64,000 nt of DNA from Oscillospiraceae bacterium (GCA_017473015.1 JAFUNP010000022.1:62001-126000), one strand, 5' to 3'; shown: positions 17,251-27,344, numbered from the stretch's first letter. Translations and numbers: made by a program. Notes: a model not told the origin generated them from the letters alone.

Positions 17251-18387
17251 ATGATATATCTGGACAACGCCGCCACCACACCGGTAAATCCCCAGGTGGC
17301 ACAGGTGATAAGTGAAAGCCTGCAGAATGATTTTGCAAACCCGTCTTCACTTTATTCAATCGGTGCCAAAAGCGAAATGGCCATGGACAAAGCCAGAGAA
17401 TTTATAGCCGGCTGTATCGGTGCAAAAGGCAGTGAACTTTATTTCACATCCTGCGCCAGTGAAAGCAACAATATAGCTATCTACGGCCTGGCACTGGCCA
17501 GAAAAAACTGGGGTAAAAAGGTGATTACCACAGGTTATGAACATCCGGCGGTACGCCACCCATTTGAATTTCTGGGTGAAATGGGTTTTGAAGTAGTTAC
17601 AGTAAACCCTGACAAAAACGGCATCGTGGACGAAAACGCCATTCTTGATGCTGTGGACAGCAAAACCTGTCTGGTAAGCCTGATTCATGTAAACAATGAA
17701 ACAGGTGCAAAGATTGATATAGAAAAGCTGACAGCAAAAATCAAAGAAAAAAATCCACGCACAGCTATCCATATTGATGCTGTACAGAGCTTTATGAAAT
17801 ACCCTGTTGATGTGAAAAAACTGAAAATAGAGTCCCTTTCATTCTCTGCTCACAAAATCAACGGACCAAAAGGCATCGGCGGTCTGTATCTGAGACAGGG
17901 TACAAATATCAAACCTGTTTTCCTGGGCGGCGGTCAGGAAAAAGGCCTGCGTGCCGGCACAGAAAATATTCACTATATCAAAGGTCTGGCAAAGGCCTGT
18001 GAACTGCTGAAACCAAACCTGATGGCAAATCTGCGCCACTATGCACAGCTGAGAGCACAGCTGCTGGAAGGTCTGAAAGAATTTGACAATGTGGTTATCA
18101 ACAGCCCTGAAAACGGTGCTCCATACACGTTGAACCTGTCCTTCACAGGTTACCGCAGTGAAACACTGCTTCATTTCCTGGACAGCAAGGGCATCTGTGT
18201 ATCATCCGGTTCAGCCTGTTCCAAAGGCAGCCGGAGCCACACTCTCACAGTTATGAAACTGCCTGCAGACAGAATAGATTCATCCCTGCGCGTTTCCTTC
18301 GGCGTACAGAACACTGCCGACGATGTGACCGCACTGCTGCTGGCACTGAAAGAAGCAAAAGAAAAATTACAGAAGGTGAAAAGATAA
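17251..18387 (+). CDS. Cysteine desulfurase (NifS/IscS family), ThiI partner
   Basis: A 378-residue PLP enzyme removing sulfur from cysteine. YLDNAATTP opens the protein, the PLP lysine is in SFSAHKINGPKGIGGLY near residue 200, and the persulfide cysteine lies in SSGSACSKGSRSH near residue 322. The start is at 17251, after AGAGG; 14 upstream in-frame codons are unlikely to be used. The stop is immediately followed by the thiI ATG with no gap, the arrangement of the dedicated NifZ-ThiI pair in Firmicutes, so it probably supplies sulfur for 4-thiouridine. Confidence 0.93.
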   Translation: MIYLDNAATTPVNPQVAQVISESLQNDFANPSSLYSIGAKSEMAMDKAREFIAGCIGAKGSELYFTSCASESNNIAIYGLALARKNWGKKVITTGYEHPAVRHPFEFLGEMGFEVVTVNPDKNGIVDENAILDAVDSKTCLVSLIHVNNETGAKIDIEKLTAKIKEKNPRTAIHIDAVQSFMKYPVDVKKLKIESLSFSAHKINGPKGIGGLYLRQGTNIKPVFLGGGQEKGLRAGTENIHYIKGLAKACELLKPNLMANLRHYAQLRAQLLEGLKEFDNVVINSPENGAPYTLNLSFTGYRSETLLHFLDSKGICVSSGSACSKGSRSHTLTVMKLPADRIDSSLRVSFGVQNTADDVTALLLALKEAKEKLQKVKR

Positions 18388-19572
18388 ATGAAACAGCTTA
18401 TTATGTGTTATCTGGGCGAAATGGCCCTCAAAGGTCTGAACAAATCCACATTTGAAGCCCAGCTGATGAAAACAATCAGAAACAGAATCAAACATCTGGG
18501 TCAGTTCAAAATTTACAAAGCCCAGTCCACATTCTATATTGAACCGGAAGACGAATTCAGCGATGTTGACGCTGCATTTGAAAAAGTGAAAAAAGTTTTC
18601 GGTATTGCAGCAGTTTCCAAAGCTGTTGTAACTGAAAAAGACTTTGATAAAATTGCAGAAATTGCACCAATCTATCTGGAAGATGCACTGAAAAACGCCA
18701 GAACTTTCAAAGTTGCAGCAAAACGCAGTGACAAATCCTTCCCTATGGGCTCACTGGAAATTTCCCGTGAAGTTGGCGCTGCAATCCTGCGCAAATTCCA
18801 CCACCTGAAAGTTGATGTTCACAACCCACAGGTTACAGTAATGGTGGAAATCCGCGACTTTGGTGCATATATCCACGAAGCAAAACAGCCGGGTGCAGGT
18901 GGTATGCCTGTTTCCACATCAGGCAAAGGTGCGCTGATGCTGTCCGGTGGTATCGACAGCCCTGTTGCCGCATATATGATGGCAAAACGCGGTATGTCAA
19001 TTATGTCCGTTCACTTTGCTTCTCCTCCCTACACCAGCGAAAGGGCAAGAAACAAAGTTGTGACACTGGCAGAAAAACTGACAGATTACACAGGCGATAT
19101 GAACCTGTTTATCGTGCCTTTCACAACAGTACAGGAATATATCCGTGACCACGGCGTGCCTGAACTGTTCACAATTCTGATGCGCCGCAGCATGATGCGT
19201 ATCACAGAAAAGCTGGCACACAAATTCGGTGCATCTGCCATTATCACAGGCGAAAGCCTTGGCCAGGTGGCCTCCCAGACAATGGCGGCCATCACAGCTA
19301 CCAATGCCAGCGTGGATATGCCTATCTTCCGTCCTGTAATCGGCATGGACAAAACAGAAATCACAGAAATAGCAAGAAAGATTGACACATTCGAAACATC
19401 TATCCTGCCATTTGAAGACTGCTGTACAATCTTCACCCCTCCTCATCCAAAGACAAAACCTTCTCTGGAAGAAGTTATTGCTGCTGAAGAAGCAATGGGC
19501 CTGGAGGAACTTTTCCGCCTGGAAGACGAAGCAACAGCCGAAGCAGAAAAGCTGCGCATCAATGTGCAGTAA
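18388..19572 (+). CDS. thiI: tRNA 4-thiouridine synthase ThiI
   Basis: A 394-residue protein with a ferredoxin-like/THUMP RNA-binding region (about 1-165) and a PP-loop ATPase domain (MLSGGIDSP near residue 191). It adenylates tRNA U8 for sulfur insertion. No C-terminal rhodanese domain is present, as in Bacillus-type ThiI; sulfur would come from the desulfurase encoded directly upstream. The lack of any intergenic base implies tight translational coupling. Confidence 0.95.
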   Translation: MKQLIMCYLGEMALKGLNKSTFEAQLMKTIRNRIKHLGQFKIYKAQSTFYIEPEDEFSDVDAAFEKVKKVFGIAAVSKAVVTEKDFDKIAEIAPIYLEDALKNARTFKVAAKRSDKSFPMGSLEISREVGAAILRKFHHLKVDVHNPQVTVMVEIRDFGAYIHEAKQPGAGGMPVSTSGKGALMLSGGIDSPVAAYMMAKRGMSIMSVHFASPPYTSERARNKVVTLAEKLTDYTGDMNLFIVPFTTVQEYIRDHGVPELFTILMRRSMMRITEKLAHKFGASAIITGESLGQVASQTMAAITATNASVDMPIFRPVIGMDKTEITEIARKIDTFETSILPFEDCCTIFTPPHPKTKPSLEEVIAAEEAMGLEELFRLEDEATAEAEKLRINVQ

Positions 19573-19634
19573 TCTGCGTTTAAACTAAAATACAATGCTG
19601 AAATACAGCAACAAAATAGCAGAGAGGTGATATA

Positions 19635-22600
19635 TTGAAAGCTGAAATAATATGCGTCGGTACTGAATTGCTTCTGGGCGATATTGTAAATACCAACGCA
19701 CAGTTTATAGCACAGCAATTATCCGCCCTGGGTATTTCCGTCTATCATCAGCAGGTTGTGGGGGACAACCCCACCAGATTGTATCAGGCAGCTGAAACAG
19801 CAAAAATCCGCAGTGACATTGTTATCTTCACAGGCGGTCTGGGGCCTACTGATGATGACCTGACAAAACAGACCATAGCCACACTCTACAACGATACACT
19901 GGTTTTCAATCAGTCTATATGTGACGATATTCAGGATTATTTCAACCGATTGGGTCGCCAGATGACCGAAAACAACAAAAAACAGGCTTTTGTGCCTGCC
20001 CGTGGGAAATATCTGGAAAACCATTTCGGCACAGCACCGGGTATAGTATTTGTTGACGGTGAAAAAATGGCTGTTCTTATGCCTGGTGTTCCCCGTGAAA
20101 TGAAGCCTATGATGGAAAAACAGGTGGTGCCAATGCTGAAAAAGCTGGTTCGCGGTGTGATTGAATCACGCTATGTACATACCATAGGTATAGGCGAAAG
20201 TGCTCTGGAAGAAAAGATAAAAATCCTGCTGGACGGCACAAACCCCACCATGGCACTGTATGCCGGCGAGGGTGAGGTGACTGTACGTATCACCGCATCT
20301 GCCATAGATACTGCCACAGCCAATGAAATGCTGGACAAGGCTTACAATCAGCTGGACAGTCTGATTCACGATAATATCTACGGCGTGGATGTGGAAAATA
20401 TAGAGACTGTACTGGTAAACAAGCTGATTACTGACGGCAAAACCGTGGCCACAGCGGAAAGCTGTACCGGCGGCAGGCTCAGCTCCCGTATCACTTCTGT
20501 TCCCGGTGCATCCGGTGTGTTCTCACTGGGAGTATGTACCTATTCTGACCGGCAGAAACACAACATTCTGGGCGTCAACGAAGAAGACCTTACCACCTAT
20601 ACTGCTGTGTCACAGCCGGTGGTGTGCCGGATGGCAAAAGGCATTCTGGAAAAAAGCGGCGCCGATTACGCCATAGCCACCACGGGCTATGCAGGACCGG
20701 GCGGCGGCACACCACAGGAACCTGTGGGCACAGTGTATATTGCCGTTGCCACAAAGGACCAGACTTTTGTGAAAAAATGCTCCTTTGCCGGTGAGCGAAA
20801 CAGAATTACACACCTGGCCTGTCAGAGTGCATTTGACCTGCTGCGCTGCGTGATTTATGGTATAAACAACCCTGAAGTGAAAATCACCGACAATTTCACA
20901 GAGATTGAAACAGAAGAAGACCAGGAAAAGAAGCCTGGCTTCTTCAGAACATTTTTTACACTTATGACCATGATAGTTCTGGCCGGTCTTCTGGCCTGGG
21001 GCTATCTGTGTTATAAAAACGACGGTAATATCGCCCTGCAGCTGCCGACGGTTGACCTGCCGGCTATTGTAGGCGGTATTATTGAAAAATTCAGCGATGA
21101 CCCTGTGGAACTTTCCATAGTTCTTGCAGAAAGACGGTCAGTAGATTTTTTTTCACAAGGTTTTGAGAAGACTACATTGAACACTTTTGACAGCCTTCGC
21201 TCTCAGAACCCTGACCTGGAAGGCTGGCTTACATTCCGTTATTCCCGGAATGAATTTCCTGTCTATACTGCGGTGGAAAATCTGCCGTCTGACGGGGAAA
21301 TCTACTATCTGCCCTCCGGCAGCATACAGGAATACACATATATTTCCGGTTTTACCAAAGACAATTTCTTTGATATGACCGACCTGCAGACCGTCCGTGA
21401 CAACAGCAGTTTTATTCTCTTTGACGCCGACGGCTACACCGACTGGCAGATTTTTGCTGTGGGTACATTCTCACGGCAGGACCTGGCGGACCTGACAGAC
21501 ACCGCTGACAAACAGCAGTATATCGTGCAGATACGCGCCCGCAGCCTTTTTGATGTGGATGTATCTGTAAAGGATGCTGACAATCTGGTGGTGCTGGTAC
21601 AGAATACCGGGGATGAAAAATTTGTGCTGGCCTTTGCCGTAAAAGGCAACCGCAGCACTTTCCCAAGTGTAGATATAAAAACGATGGCGGTTTATTCCGA
21701 CTGGTATATGGCGGACAACAACCTGACCGACGAAACAGCGGCAGAAGCCATTCTGTACGCCCAGGAAGTTTACGACCGTGACAACTGGCAGCTGACACCT
21801 GTGGTGGTGGAAACACCATCTCCTGACAACAGCGAAGATATTCCGGCTGACAGTTCTGACACTTCATCACAGACTTCTTCATCACAGCAGTCCTCTTCAG
21901 CGGTAAAACCATCACCGTCACCAAAGCGGACAGCTACACCAAAGCCAACTGCTACGGTGAAACCAACCGTTACACCTACACCAACTCCGACGGCGAAACC
22001 AACTTCAACTCCAAAAGCAACTCCGTCCCCGACACCGATGGCAACCCCGACCCCTACGCCGATTGCTACTCCGACACCAGAGGCTACTCCTGTGCCGACA
22101 GCTACACCAACGCCGGAAGCCACTGTACGGCCCACACCACGGCCTACACCTACACCGGTGGCCACGCCTACTCCTACACCAACTCCTACTCCGGAGCCGG
22201 TAGGTGAAATACTGACAGTAACTATGAACGGTCAGGTGGTATCTGGCCCGGCGGCGCAGATTCTCAGCCAGATTGTGGCTATAGAGATGTCATCCTCATG
22301 GAATCCGGAAGCCCTTAAAGCCCAGGCTGTAGCAACCCATACATATCTGCATTATCAGTATGCCAATGGCGTTTCTGCCCCGGCAGTTTCCGGCAGAACA
22401 AGCCCGGCACAGTCTGTGGTAAACGCTGTCAGTCAGGTGTCTGATATCATTATGACTGTGGGCGGCCGTGCGGTTTACACCCCTTATTTTGCATCTGCTG
22501 CCGGCAGAACAAACCCGGCAGGTCAGATATGGGGCACTGACCATTCCCATCTGCAGAGCGTAGCCAGCGCATACGACTATATGTCCAGCGGCTATGAAAA

Positions 22601-23021
22601 GGTGTACACTATCCCTGCAGAAACAATGAAAGCCATTCTGGATGCCAGAATCGGCACAAACCTTGACCTTGAAAGGGCAGGGGAATGGTTCAGTGTTGTT
22701 GACTATACTGACGGCGGCTATGTGCGCCGTATGAGCATTGACGGCGTGACTACATATGTGTCACAGTCCGGCAATACCCGAAATATCACCGGCAACTGGT
22801 TCGGCACTGATATTCTGGCTGATGCAGGCTATCCGCTGCGCAGCGCAGCTTTTACTATCACTTATGCCGACGGCAATTTCACCATTGTCACCCAGGGTTA
22901 CGGTCATGGCGTTGGTATGAGCCAGTGGGGCGCCCAGCTTTATGCACAGAACGAAGGCTGGACCTACGACCGCATACTCACCCACTACTACACCGGTGTC
23001 ACACTGCAGAAATGCAGCTGA
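19635..23021 (+). CDS. CinA - membrane helix - sortase-like - SpoIID fusion protein
   Basis: A single uninterrupted 1128-codon frame with TTG start (GAGAGGTGA upstream). Residues 1-165 are a MoCF-type domain ([12 protein letters not shown]); about 255-410 is the PncC/CinA nicotinamide-nucleotide amidase with [11 protein letters not shown] and [16 protein letters not shown] intact. Residues 440-460 form one membrane helix, expected N-in/C-out. About 500-670 resembles a class B sortase ([22 protein letters not shown]) but lacks the His, Cys and Arg of the active site. Residues 758-855 are a Pro/Thr linker. Residues 857-1128 are SpoIID, with putative catalytic Glu884 ([17 protein letters not shown]) and [13 protein letters not shown] at 1088-1100. 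It therefore joins a cytosolic NAD-salvage/repair enzyme to a wall lytic transglycosylase. Confidence 0.85.
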   Translation: MKAEIICVGTELLLGDIVNTNAQFIAQQLSALGISVYHQQVVGDNPTRLYQAAETAKIRSDIVIFTGGLGPTDDDLTKQTIATLYNDTLVFNQSICDDIQDYFNRLGRQMTENNKKQAFVPARGKYLENHFGTAPGIVFVDGEKMAVLMPGVPREMKPMMEKQVVPMLKKLVRGVIESRYVHTIGIGESALEEKIKILLDGTNPTMALYAGEGEVTVRITASAIDTATANEMLDKAYNQLDSLIHDNIYGVDVENIETVLVNKLITDGKTVATAESCTGGRLSSRITSVPGASGVFSLGVCTYSDRQKHNILGVNEEDLTTYTAVSQPVVCRMAKGILEKSGADYAIATTGYAGPGGGTPQEPVGTVYIAVATKDQTFVKKCSFAGERNRITHLACQSAFDLLRCVIYGINNPEVKITDNFTEIETEEDQEKKPGFFRTFFTLMTMIVLAGLLAWGYLCYKNDGNIALQLPTVDLPAIVGGIIEKFSDDPVELSIVLAERRSVDFFSQGFEKTTLNTFDSLRSQNPDLEGWLTFRYSRNEFPVYTAVENLPSDGEIYYLPSGSIQEYTYISGFTKDNFFDMTDLQTVRDNSSFILFDADGYTDWQIFAVGTFSRQDLADLTDTADKQQYIVQIRARSLFDVDVSVKDADNLVVLVQNTGDEKFVLAFAVKGNRSTFPSVDIKTMAVYSDWYMADNNLTDETAAEAILYAQEVYDRDNWQLTPVVVETPSPDNSEDIPADSSDTSSQTSSSQQSSSAVKPSPSPKRTATPKPTATVKPTVTPTPTPTAKPTSTPKATPSPTPMATPTPTPIATPTPEATPVPTATPTPEATVRPTPRPTPTPVATPTPTPTPTPEPVGEILTVTMNGQVVSGPAAQILSQIVAIEMSSSWNPEALKAQAVATHTYLHYQYANGVSAPAVSGRTSPAQSVVNAVSQVSDIIMTVGGRAVYTPYFASAAGRTNPAGQIWGTDHSHLQSVASAYDYMSSGYEKVYTIPAETMKAILDARIGTNLDLERAGEWFSVVDYTDGGYVRRMSIDGVTTYVSQSGNTRNITGNWFGTDILADAGYPLRSAAFTITYADGNFTIVTQGYGHGVGMSQWGAQLYAQNEGWTYDRILTHYYTGVTLQKCS
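21907..22197 (+). repeat. Degenerate Pro/Thr-coding repeats in the fusion protein
   Basis: Short degenerate triplet-based repeats (ACACCG, ACTCCG, CCTACA) encode a TP/ATP-rich spacer of about 97 residues between the sortase-like and SpoIID domains. Such a stretch is typical of cell-wall-spanning linkers and is prone to length variation. Confidence 0.8.
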
Positions 23022-23096
23022 TAAAACAATCCATATTCCGCTGTCTGCATCAGGCGGCGGAATATACAGCATATTTTACCCAAAGGATTTGATTCA

Positions 23097-24137
23097 ATGA
23101 ATTACATAGATTTGCGTTCAGACAGCGTTACCCAGCCTACCCAGGAGATGCGTGACGCTATGTATACAGCCCCTGTTGGCGACGATGAATTTGGCGATGA
23201 CCCTACTGTCAAACGCCTGGAGCAGCTGTGTGCCAGAAAAGTAGGCAAGGAAGCCGGTCTTTTTGTGGCATCCGGCACTATGGGCAACCAGCTGGCTGTT
23301 ATGACCCACACTGTCCGCGGAGATGAAATTATTATTTCCTCCGGCAGCCATATTGTTGTTCACGAAGTAGGTGCAGCTGCTGTGCTCAGCGGTGTTATGG
23401 TGCGCGCACTTGAATGCAAGGACGATATGCTCACCCCACAACTGATAGAAAAAGCCTGCCGCCCTGCAGATGACTTTATGTCACCGCGCACCAGTCTTGT
23501 ATGTCTGGAAAACGCCCTGAACAACGGCAAGGTTATGCCCCTGGACAAAATGAAGGCCTGCTATGACAAGGCAAAAGAACTGAATCTGCCTGTCCATCTG
23601 GACGGCGCCCGTCTGTTCAACGCCGCTGTGGCGCTGGGAGTGGACGCTTCCGAAGTGGCACAGTACAGCGACAGCGTTATGGTCTGCCTGTCCAAAGGCC
23701 TGTGTGCACCTGTGGGCAGCGTGCTGTGCGGCAGCAAGGAATTTATCGAAAAAGCCCGCCGCAACCGCAAAATTCTGGGCGGTGGTATGCGCCAGGCCGG
23801 TTTTGTGGCCGCCTGCGGCATTATCGCTCTGGAAAAAATGGTGGACAGACTGAAAGACGACCACGACAACGCCAAATATATGGCCAACCGCCTGAACAAA
23901 ATGAAGGGCGTAAAGGTACTGATGAACAATGTGGATGTAAACCTGGTTTTCTTCAAACTGGACAAACCAAAGGAATTTATCCATGCTCTGCCTGGCAGAA
24001 TGCTGGAACACGGCATCAAAATGGCCGGTGAGGAGTTTGGTCTGCTGCGTTTTATCACTAATAACGACGTATCCCGTCCTGATGTGGAAAGGGTATGTGA
24101 TGTATTTGAAAAAATACTGAAAGAAAGCGAAGAATAA
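23097..24137 (+). CDS. ltaE: Low-specificity L-threonine aldolase
   Basis: A 346-residue PLP enzyme cleaving L-threonine or L-allo-threonine to glycine and acetaldehyde. [19 protein letters not shown] is the standard N terminus, [11 protein letters not shown] near residue 168 holds the PLP-contacting Asp/Arg, and [14 protein letters not shown] near residue 201 holds the Schiff-base lysine. AAAGG precedes the ATG. It follows the fusion gene after 75 nt containing only a weak inverted repeat, and it ends at a terminator. Confidence 0.93.
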   Translation: MNYIDLRSDSVTQPTQEMRDAMYTAPVGDDEFGDDPTVKRLEQLCARKVGKEAGLFVASGTMGNQLAVMTHTVRGDEIIISSGSHIVVHEVGAAAVLSGVMVRALECKDDMLTPQLIEKACRPADDFMSPRTSLVCLENALNNGKVMPLDKMKACYDKAKELNLPVHLDGARLFNAAVALGVDASEVAQYSDSVMVCLSKGLCAPVGSVLCGSKEFIEKARRNRKILGGGMRQAGFVAACGIIALEKMVDRLKDDHDNAKYMANRLNKMKGVKVLMNNVDVNLVFFKLDKPKEFIHALPGRMLEHGIKMAGEEFGLLRFITNNDVSRPDVERVCDVFEKILKESEE

Positions 24138-24143
24138 AAATAA

Positions 24144-24172
24144 TTCCGGTGCATAAGCGCCGGATTTTTTTG
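24144..24172 (+). terminator. Terminator of ltaE
   Basis: ATTCCGG pairs with CCGGAT, followed by seven T residues. Confidence 0.85.
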
Positions 24173-24262
24173 TGTAAGATGATTGAAAAAATGATATGTT
24201 TTATTGAAAAGCCTGCATTCTGTATGATAAAATAATTTCAGATGAATAAAGGAGGCGTTATA

Positions 24263-24865
24263 ATGAGGAAAATCATATCTTTAATTACAGCTGCTGTTTT
24301 TCTGCTGGTTTTCACAGCCTGCGGTGAAGAAAAAAGCGATGCACCAGTTGCAAAAGTTGAACTGGATACAGGTTTTCCGGGTATTGTAATGCTAGTGGAT
24401 GAAGCTGACAATGAGGTAATGAAACGGGAACTCAGTCATATCTATTACTATAATACTTCCGGCCAGGAGGTACGATTTGTCAGACAAAATTCTTCAGAAC
24501 AGATAGAGATGGAAAAATATTACACTTATCACGATGATGGCAGACTGTATCAGGAACTGTGCAGATGGTATGATGGTGATACAATTTACCAGGCTGTTCT
24601 GTATCAGTATGAATACACTTTTGACAGCAATATTGCCACCGCAACCATATGGCAAAAATACGGGGATGTAACCGGCAGTGACAGTGTGCAGCACACAATG
24701 GAATATGACGACAGTGAAATACAGATTTACGGCATTCTTGATGACCACAATGAAAACTATGTGACAGTGAAAATCAGAGGAATTTCAGAATGGCGAAATG
24801 GCGGCAAAGTAGCTGAAACAGAATATCTGGCCGGAAAAGCCATTGATAGCCCTCTGGTTGATTAA
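24263..24865 (+). CDS. Small lipoprotein of unknown function
   Basis: A 200-residue protein with a lipoprotein signal (MRKIISLITAAVFLLVFTAC, Cys20 to be lipidated), then an acidic, beta-rich extracytoplasmic domain with YTYHDDGRLYQE and YQYEYTFDSN segments that resemble repeated beta-strand turns. I do not recognise the family. Start at 24263, 8 nt after GGAGG; seven earlier in-frame codons overlap the ribosome site. It appears monocistronic, with 47 nt before the nitroreductase. Confidence 0.7.
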   Translation: MRKIISLITAAVFLLVFTACGEEKSDAPVAKVELDTGFPGIVMLVDEADNEVMKRELSHIYYYNTSGQEVRFVRQNSSEQIEMEKYYTYHDDGRLYQELCRWYDGDTIYQAVLYQYEYTFDSNIATATIWQKYGDVTGSDSVQHTMEYDDSEIQIYGILDDHNENYVTVKIRGISEWRNGGKVAETEYLAGKAIDSPLVD

Positions 24866-24912
24866 GAATAAATAAAATTTTAAATATAAACTATAGAACA
24901 GGACGTGATACT

Positions 24913-25416
24913 ATGAACTCTATTTTTACACGCCGCAGTGTGCGCAAATATCTGGACAAGGCTGTAGAGCCTGAAAAAATCGACCGTATGCTCCGCGCCG
25001 CAATGCAGGCACCATCTGCAACCAACCAGCAGCCATGGGAATTTATTGTTATTGACGACAGACGGACTATCGACAGACTGGCAGACTTTTCACCTTATGC
25101 CAAAATGCTGCCGGGTGCACCTCTTGCTGTGGTTATTCTGGAAAAACAGGATATGCGAGCACCTCTTTTCACTGAACAGGACCTGGGTGCCGCTGCACAG
25201 AATATGATGCTGCAGCTGGTGGAAGACGGTCTGGGCAGCGTATGGATGGGCGTGGGCCGCGGCACAGAAAGGGAAGCATTCCTGACAGAAATGTTCGCTC
25301 TGCCTGAAACAGTAAAACCTTTCGGTGTGTTTGCCATCGGTTACCCTGCAGATGAAAACGCCAATAAGTTTGTGGACAGATATGAAGAAACCAGAGTACA
25401 CTGGAACAAATATTAA
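24913..25416 (+). CDS. Nitroreductase family protein
   Basis: A 167-residue FMN-dependent nitroreductase-fold protein. It has the RRSVRKYLDKAVEPEKIDRMLRAAMQAPSATNQQPWEFIV opening (shown in part), with SRR/RSVR phosphate contacts and the APSATNQQPW pocket, and a later GLGSVWMGVGR segment near residue 110. It likely reduces nitro or quinone-like compounds with NAD(P)H, or has an unknown physiological substrate. A second family member follows after 12 nt; the two are not close copies, so they may form a heterodimer or divide substrates. Confidence 0.88.
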   Translation: MNSIFTRRSVRKYLDKAVEPEKIDRMLRAAMQAPSATNQQPWEFIVIDDRRTIDRLADFSPYAKMLPGAPLAVVILEKQDMRAPLFTEQDLGAAAQNMMLQLVEDGLGSVWMGVGRGTEREAFLTEMFALPETVKPFGVFAIGYPADENANKFVDRYEETRVHWNKY

Positions 25417-25428
25417 AGGAGAATGACT

Positions 25429-25938
25429 ATGGCAGTTCTTGATGTTATCAAAACCAGAAAATCGATCAGAAAATACAAAGACACTCCAGTGGAAGCAGAA
25501 AAACTGGCAAATGTGCTGGAAGCTGCCCGTCTGGCACCTTCAGCCCGCAACCTGCAGGACTGGAAATTTATCGCAGTTACAGATGCTGACAAACGCGCAC
25601 GGCTGCAGCAGGCCTGCGGCGGTCAGCGCCAGGTAGGTCAGGCTCCTGTTACACTGGTGGTTTGTGCCAATAATGATGGCGTTATGTCCTGTGGTCAGTC
25701 CAAAACTACCATCGACTGCTCTATCGCAATGTCCTTTATGCTGCTCCAGGCTGAAGCAGAAGGTCTGGGGATGTGCTGGCTGGGCCATTTCTATGCAGAC
25801 CAGGTAAAACAGGTGCTGAATATCCCTGATGACTATATCGTGGTTGCAGTTTCACCTCTGGGCTATGCAGACGAAGACCCTGCACCAAAACCAAGAAAAG
25901 CAGCAGAAGATGTAATCTGCTACAATGAATTTAAATAA
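25429..25938 (+). CDS. Nitroreductase family protein (second of a tandem pair)
   Basis: A 169-residue FMN-fold protein with IKTRKSIRKYKDTPVE, LAPSARNLQDWKFI and a GLGMCWLGHFYADQVKQ block. The start is taken at 25429, since the in-frame ATG at 25423 is only one base after GGAG. Encoded in the same transcript as the preceding nitroreductase. It carries more cysteines than its neighbour (for example MSCGQSK and GMCWLG). A palindromic hairpin follows. Confidence 0.87.
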   Translation: MAVLDVIKTRKSIRKYKDTPVEAEKLANVLEAARLAPSARNLQDWKFIAVTDADKRARLQQACGGQRQVGQAPVTLVVCANNDGVMSCGQSKTTIDCSIAMSFMLLQAEAEGLGMCWLGHFYADQVKQVLNIPDDYIVVAVSPLGYADEDPAPKPRKAAEDVICYNEFK

Positions 25939-25950
25939 GGATATATTAAA

Positions 25951-25979
25951 CAGGCACAGCAATCAGATTGCTGTGCCTG
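25951..25979 (+). terminator. Perfect palindromic hairpin after the nitroreductases
   Basis: Arms of 13 bp (CAGGCACAGCAAT and its exact complement) around a CAG loop; it shares the first 11 arm bases with the hairpin at 6041-6070. Followed by TTGTTG rather than a pure T tract. Confidence 0.65.
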
Positions 25980-26093
25980 TTGTTGCATGCCCGACTTAAT
26001 TATGATAATATATAAGCAGTTAGAAAAATTTTCATTTGTCTAACAGGTTTGCGCAGCAGCAGTGTAAAGATGAACTTAGAAAGGAAAGCAGAA

Positions 26094-26867
26094 ATGAGAT
26101 TAACAAATGAAAATATATTTCAGATTGCTATGCAACAATCTGCGATAGATGCGAATTGTAATGTTGATGACTTTTCTCGCCCAGATAATGTGATTGTTAT
26201 CTCAAAAGAAAATGCTTCTGCGAGAAGGTATTTAAAACTACCTCACATCTGCAATTTAATTTCATATGGAAGTAACATTGTGGCAACCATTTCGGAAGAA
26301 TACGAGCATATTGTCAGGGAATACATATACAAGTATCCTTTGGAACATTGTTTCGAAACGCCCAATTTGCACATATTAAACGATGCTTTTCAAAAAACAG
26401 GGTATCGTGTTTGCTTTATGGCAGAGTATTTCTTGCCTGACGTACAACTGTTGCGTGTATTGCCTTGTGACTATGAACTCAAGCTTTTAACGGCAAAAGA
26501 TTTCGGAGGTCTGTACACAGAACAGTGGAACAATGCGTTATGTAAAGACCGTAAGGAACTTGATGTTCTTGGTGTTGGTGCATATCATAATGAAAAGCTC
26601 ATAGGATTGGCTGCGTGCTCCGCTGATTGTGAAACAATGTGGCAAATCGGAGTAGATGTACTCCCCGAATATCGAAGAAAAGGAGTTGCATCAGCATTGA
26701 CCAGCAGACTGGCAATAGAAATATTAGAAAGAGGTAAAGTCCCGTTTTACTGCTGTGCCTGGTCGAATCTAAAATCCGCAAAAAATGCAATCAAAAGTGG
26801 CTTTCGTCCTGCGTGGGTAGAGATGACAGTCAAATCTGCTGCATTTGTGGATGAAATGAACAAATAG
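26094..26867 (+). CDS. GNAT-family N-acetyltransferase
   Basis: A 257-residue protein with an N-terminal region of unknown role and a C-terminal GNAT domain (about 120-250): VGAYHNEKLIGLAACS, then MWQIGVDVLPEYRRKGVASAL (motif A with R-R-K-G-V-A) and a final NAIKSGFRPAW strand. The substrate is unknown. Start chosen at 26094 with AAAGGA upstream; an in-frame ATG lies 24 bases earlier. Codon use is more A/T-rich than its neighbours, suggesting lateral gain. The N-terminal half is not recognisable. Confidence 0.78.
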   Translation: MRLTNENIFQIAMQQSAIDANCNVDDFSRPDNVIVISKENASARRYLKLPHICNLISYGSNIVATISEEYEHIVREYIYKYPLEHCFETPNLHILNDAFQKTGYRVCFMAEYFLPDVQLLRVLPCDYELKLLTAKDFGGLYTEQWNNALCKDRKELDVLGVGAYHNEKLIGLAACSADCETMWQIGVDVLPEYRRKGVASALTSRLAIEILERGKVPFYCCAWSNLKSAKNAIKSGFRPAWVEMTVKSAAFVDEMNK

Positions 26868-26920
26868 TTGTCAACGATTAATTTGAAGTATTCAACAAAT
26901 TTCAATAGGTCAAACAGGAA

Positions 26921-26948
26921 GCCTCCCTTTACACAAGGGAGCCTTTCT
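26921..26948 (+). terminator. Terminator of the GNAT gene
   Basis: GCCTCCCTT pairs with AAGGGAGCC with one mismatch, followed by TTTCTT. Confidence 0.7.
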
Positions 26949-26956
26949 TATAAAAC

Positions 26957-26986
26957 AAAAGGCGGAGTGCAATCACTCCGCCTTTT
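26957..26986 (-). terminator. Terminator of rnpB
   Basis: AAAAGGCGGAGTG pairs perfectly with CACTCCGCCTTTT around CAAT, directly after the RNase P RNA 3' end on the minus strand. Confidence 0.88.
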
Positions 26987-26987
26987 A

Positions 26988-27333
26988 TACGAGCAAACCG
27001 TAAGCCGTGTTCTGTATTAAACGATGATCTATCTAGACTGCACATTGCTGTACAGTTCAAGCCTCCTCCTGAGAGCTGCAGGACTACATATGCTCTGCTG
27101 TCGGGAGTTGCTGCGGGTAAGGTTTACATAGCCGGCATGTCTCCACACCGCTGGTGGGCTCTTACCCCACCTTTCCACCCTTACTGCGGCGTAGCCGCAG
27201 CGGTATATCTCTGTTGCACTATCTCTAAGGTCGCCCTCGGCTGACGTTATCAGCTACCCTTGTCCTGAGCAGCACGGACTTTCCTCACGGGTATTCTTGC
27301 GAAATACCCCCGCCATCGTATGTTTTACTCGTA
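26988..27333 (-). ncRNA. rnpB: RNase P RNA, bacterial type A
   Basis: Read on the minus strand, the region has the universal landmarks of RNase P RNA: GAGGAAAGTCCGTGCTGC near the 5' end, GGGTGGAAAGGTG and GTAAGAGCCCACCAGC in the specificity domain, and ACAGAACACGGCTTA near the 3' end. The ends pair as helix P1 (TACGAGTAAAAC with GGTTTGCTCGTA), which sets the coordinates, about 346 nt. The RNA is the catalytic subunit that trims tRNA 5' leaders. It begins only about 12 bases after the TM2 gene stop codon on the same strand. The helix layout is that of the ancestral A type, not the Bacillus B type, as usual in Clostridia. Confidence 0.95.
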
Positions 27334-27344
27334 TTCAAACAAAA

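Noticed and set aside
21770-22165. Minus-strand frame of Gly/Val repeats
   Set aside because: It is the antisense of the Pro/Thr linker in the CinA-SpoIID fusion; the repeats are complementary codons.
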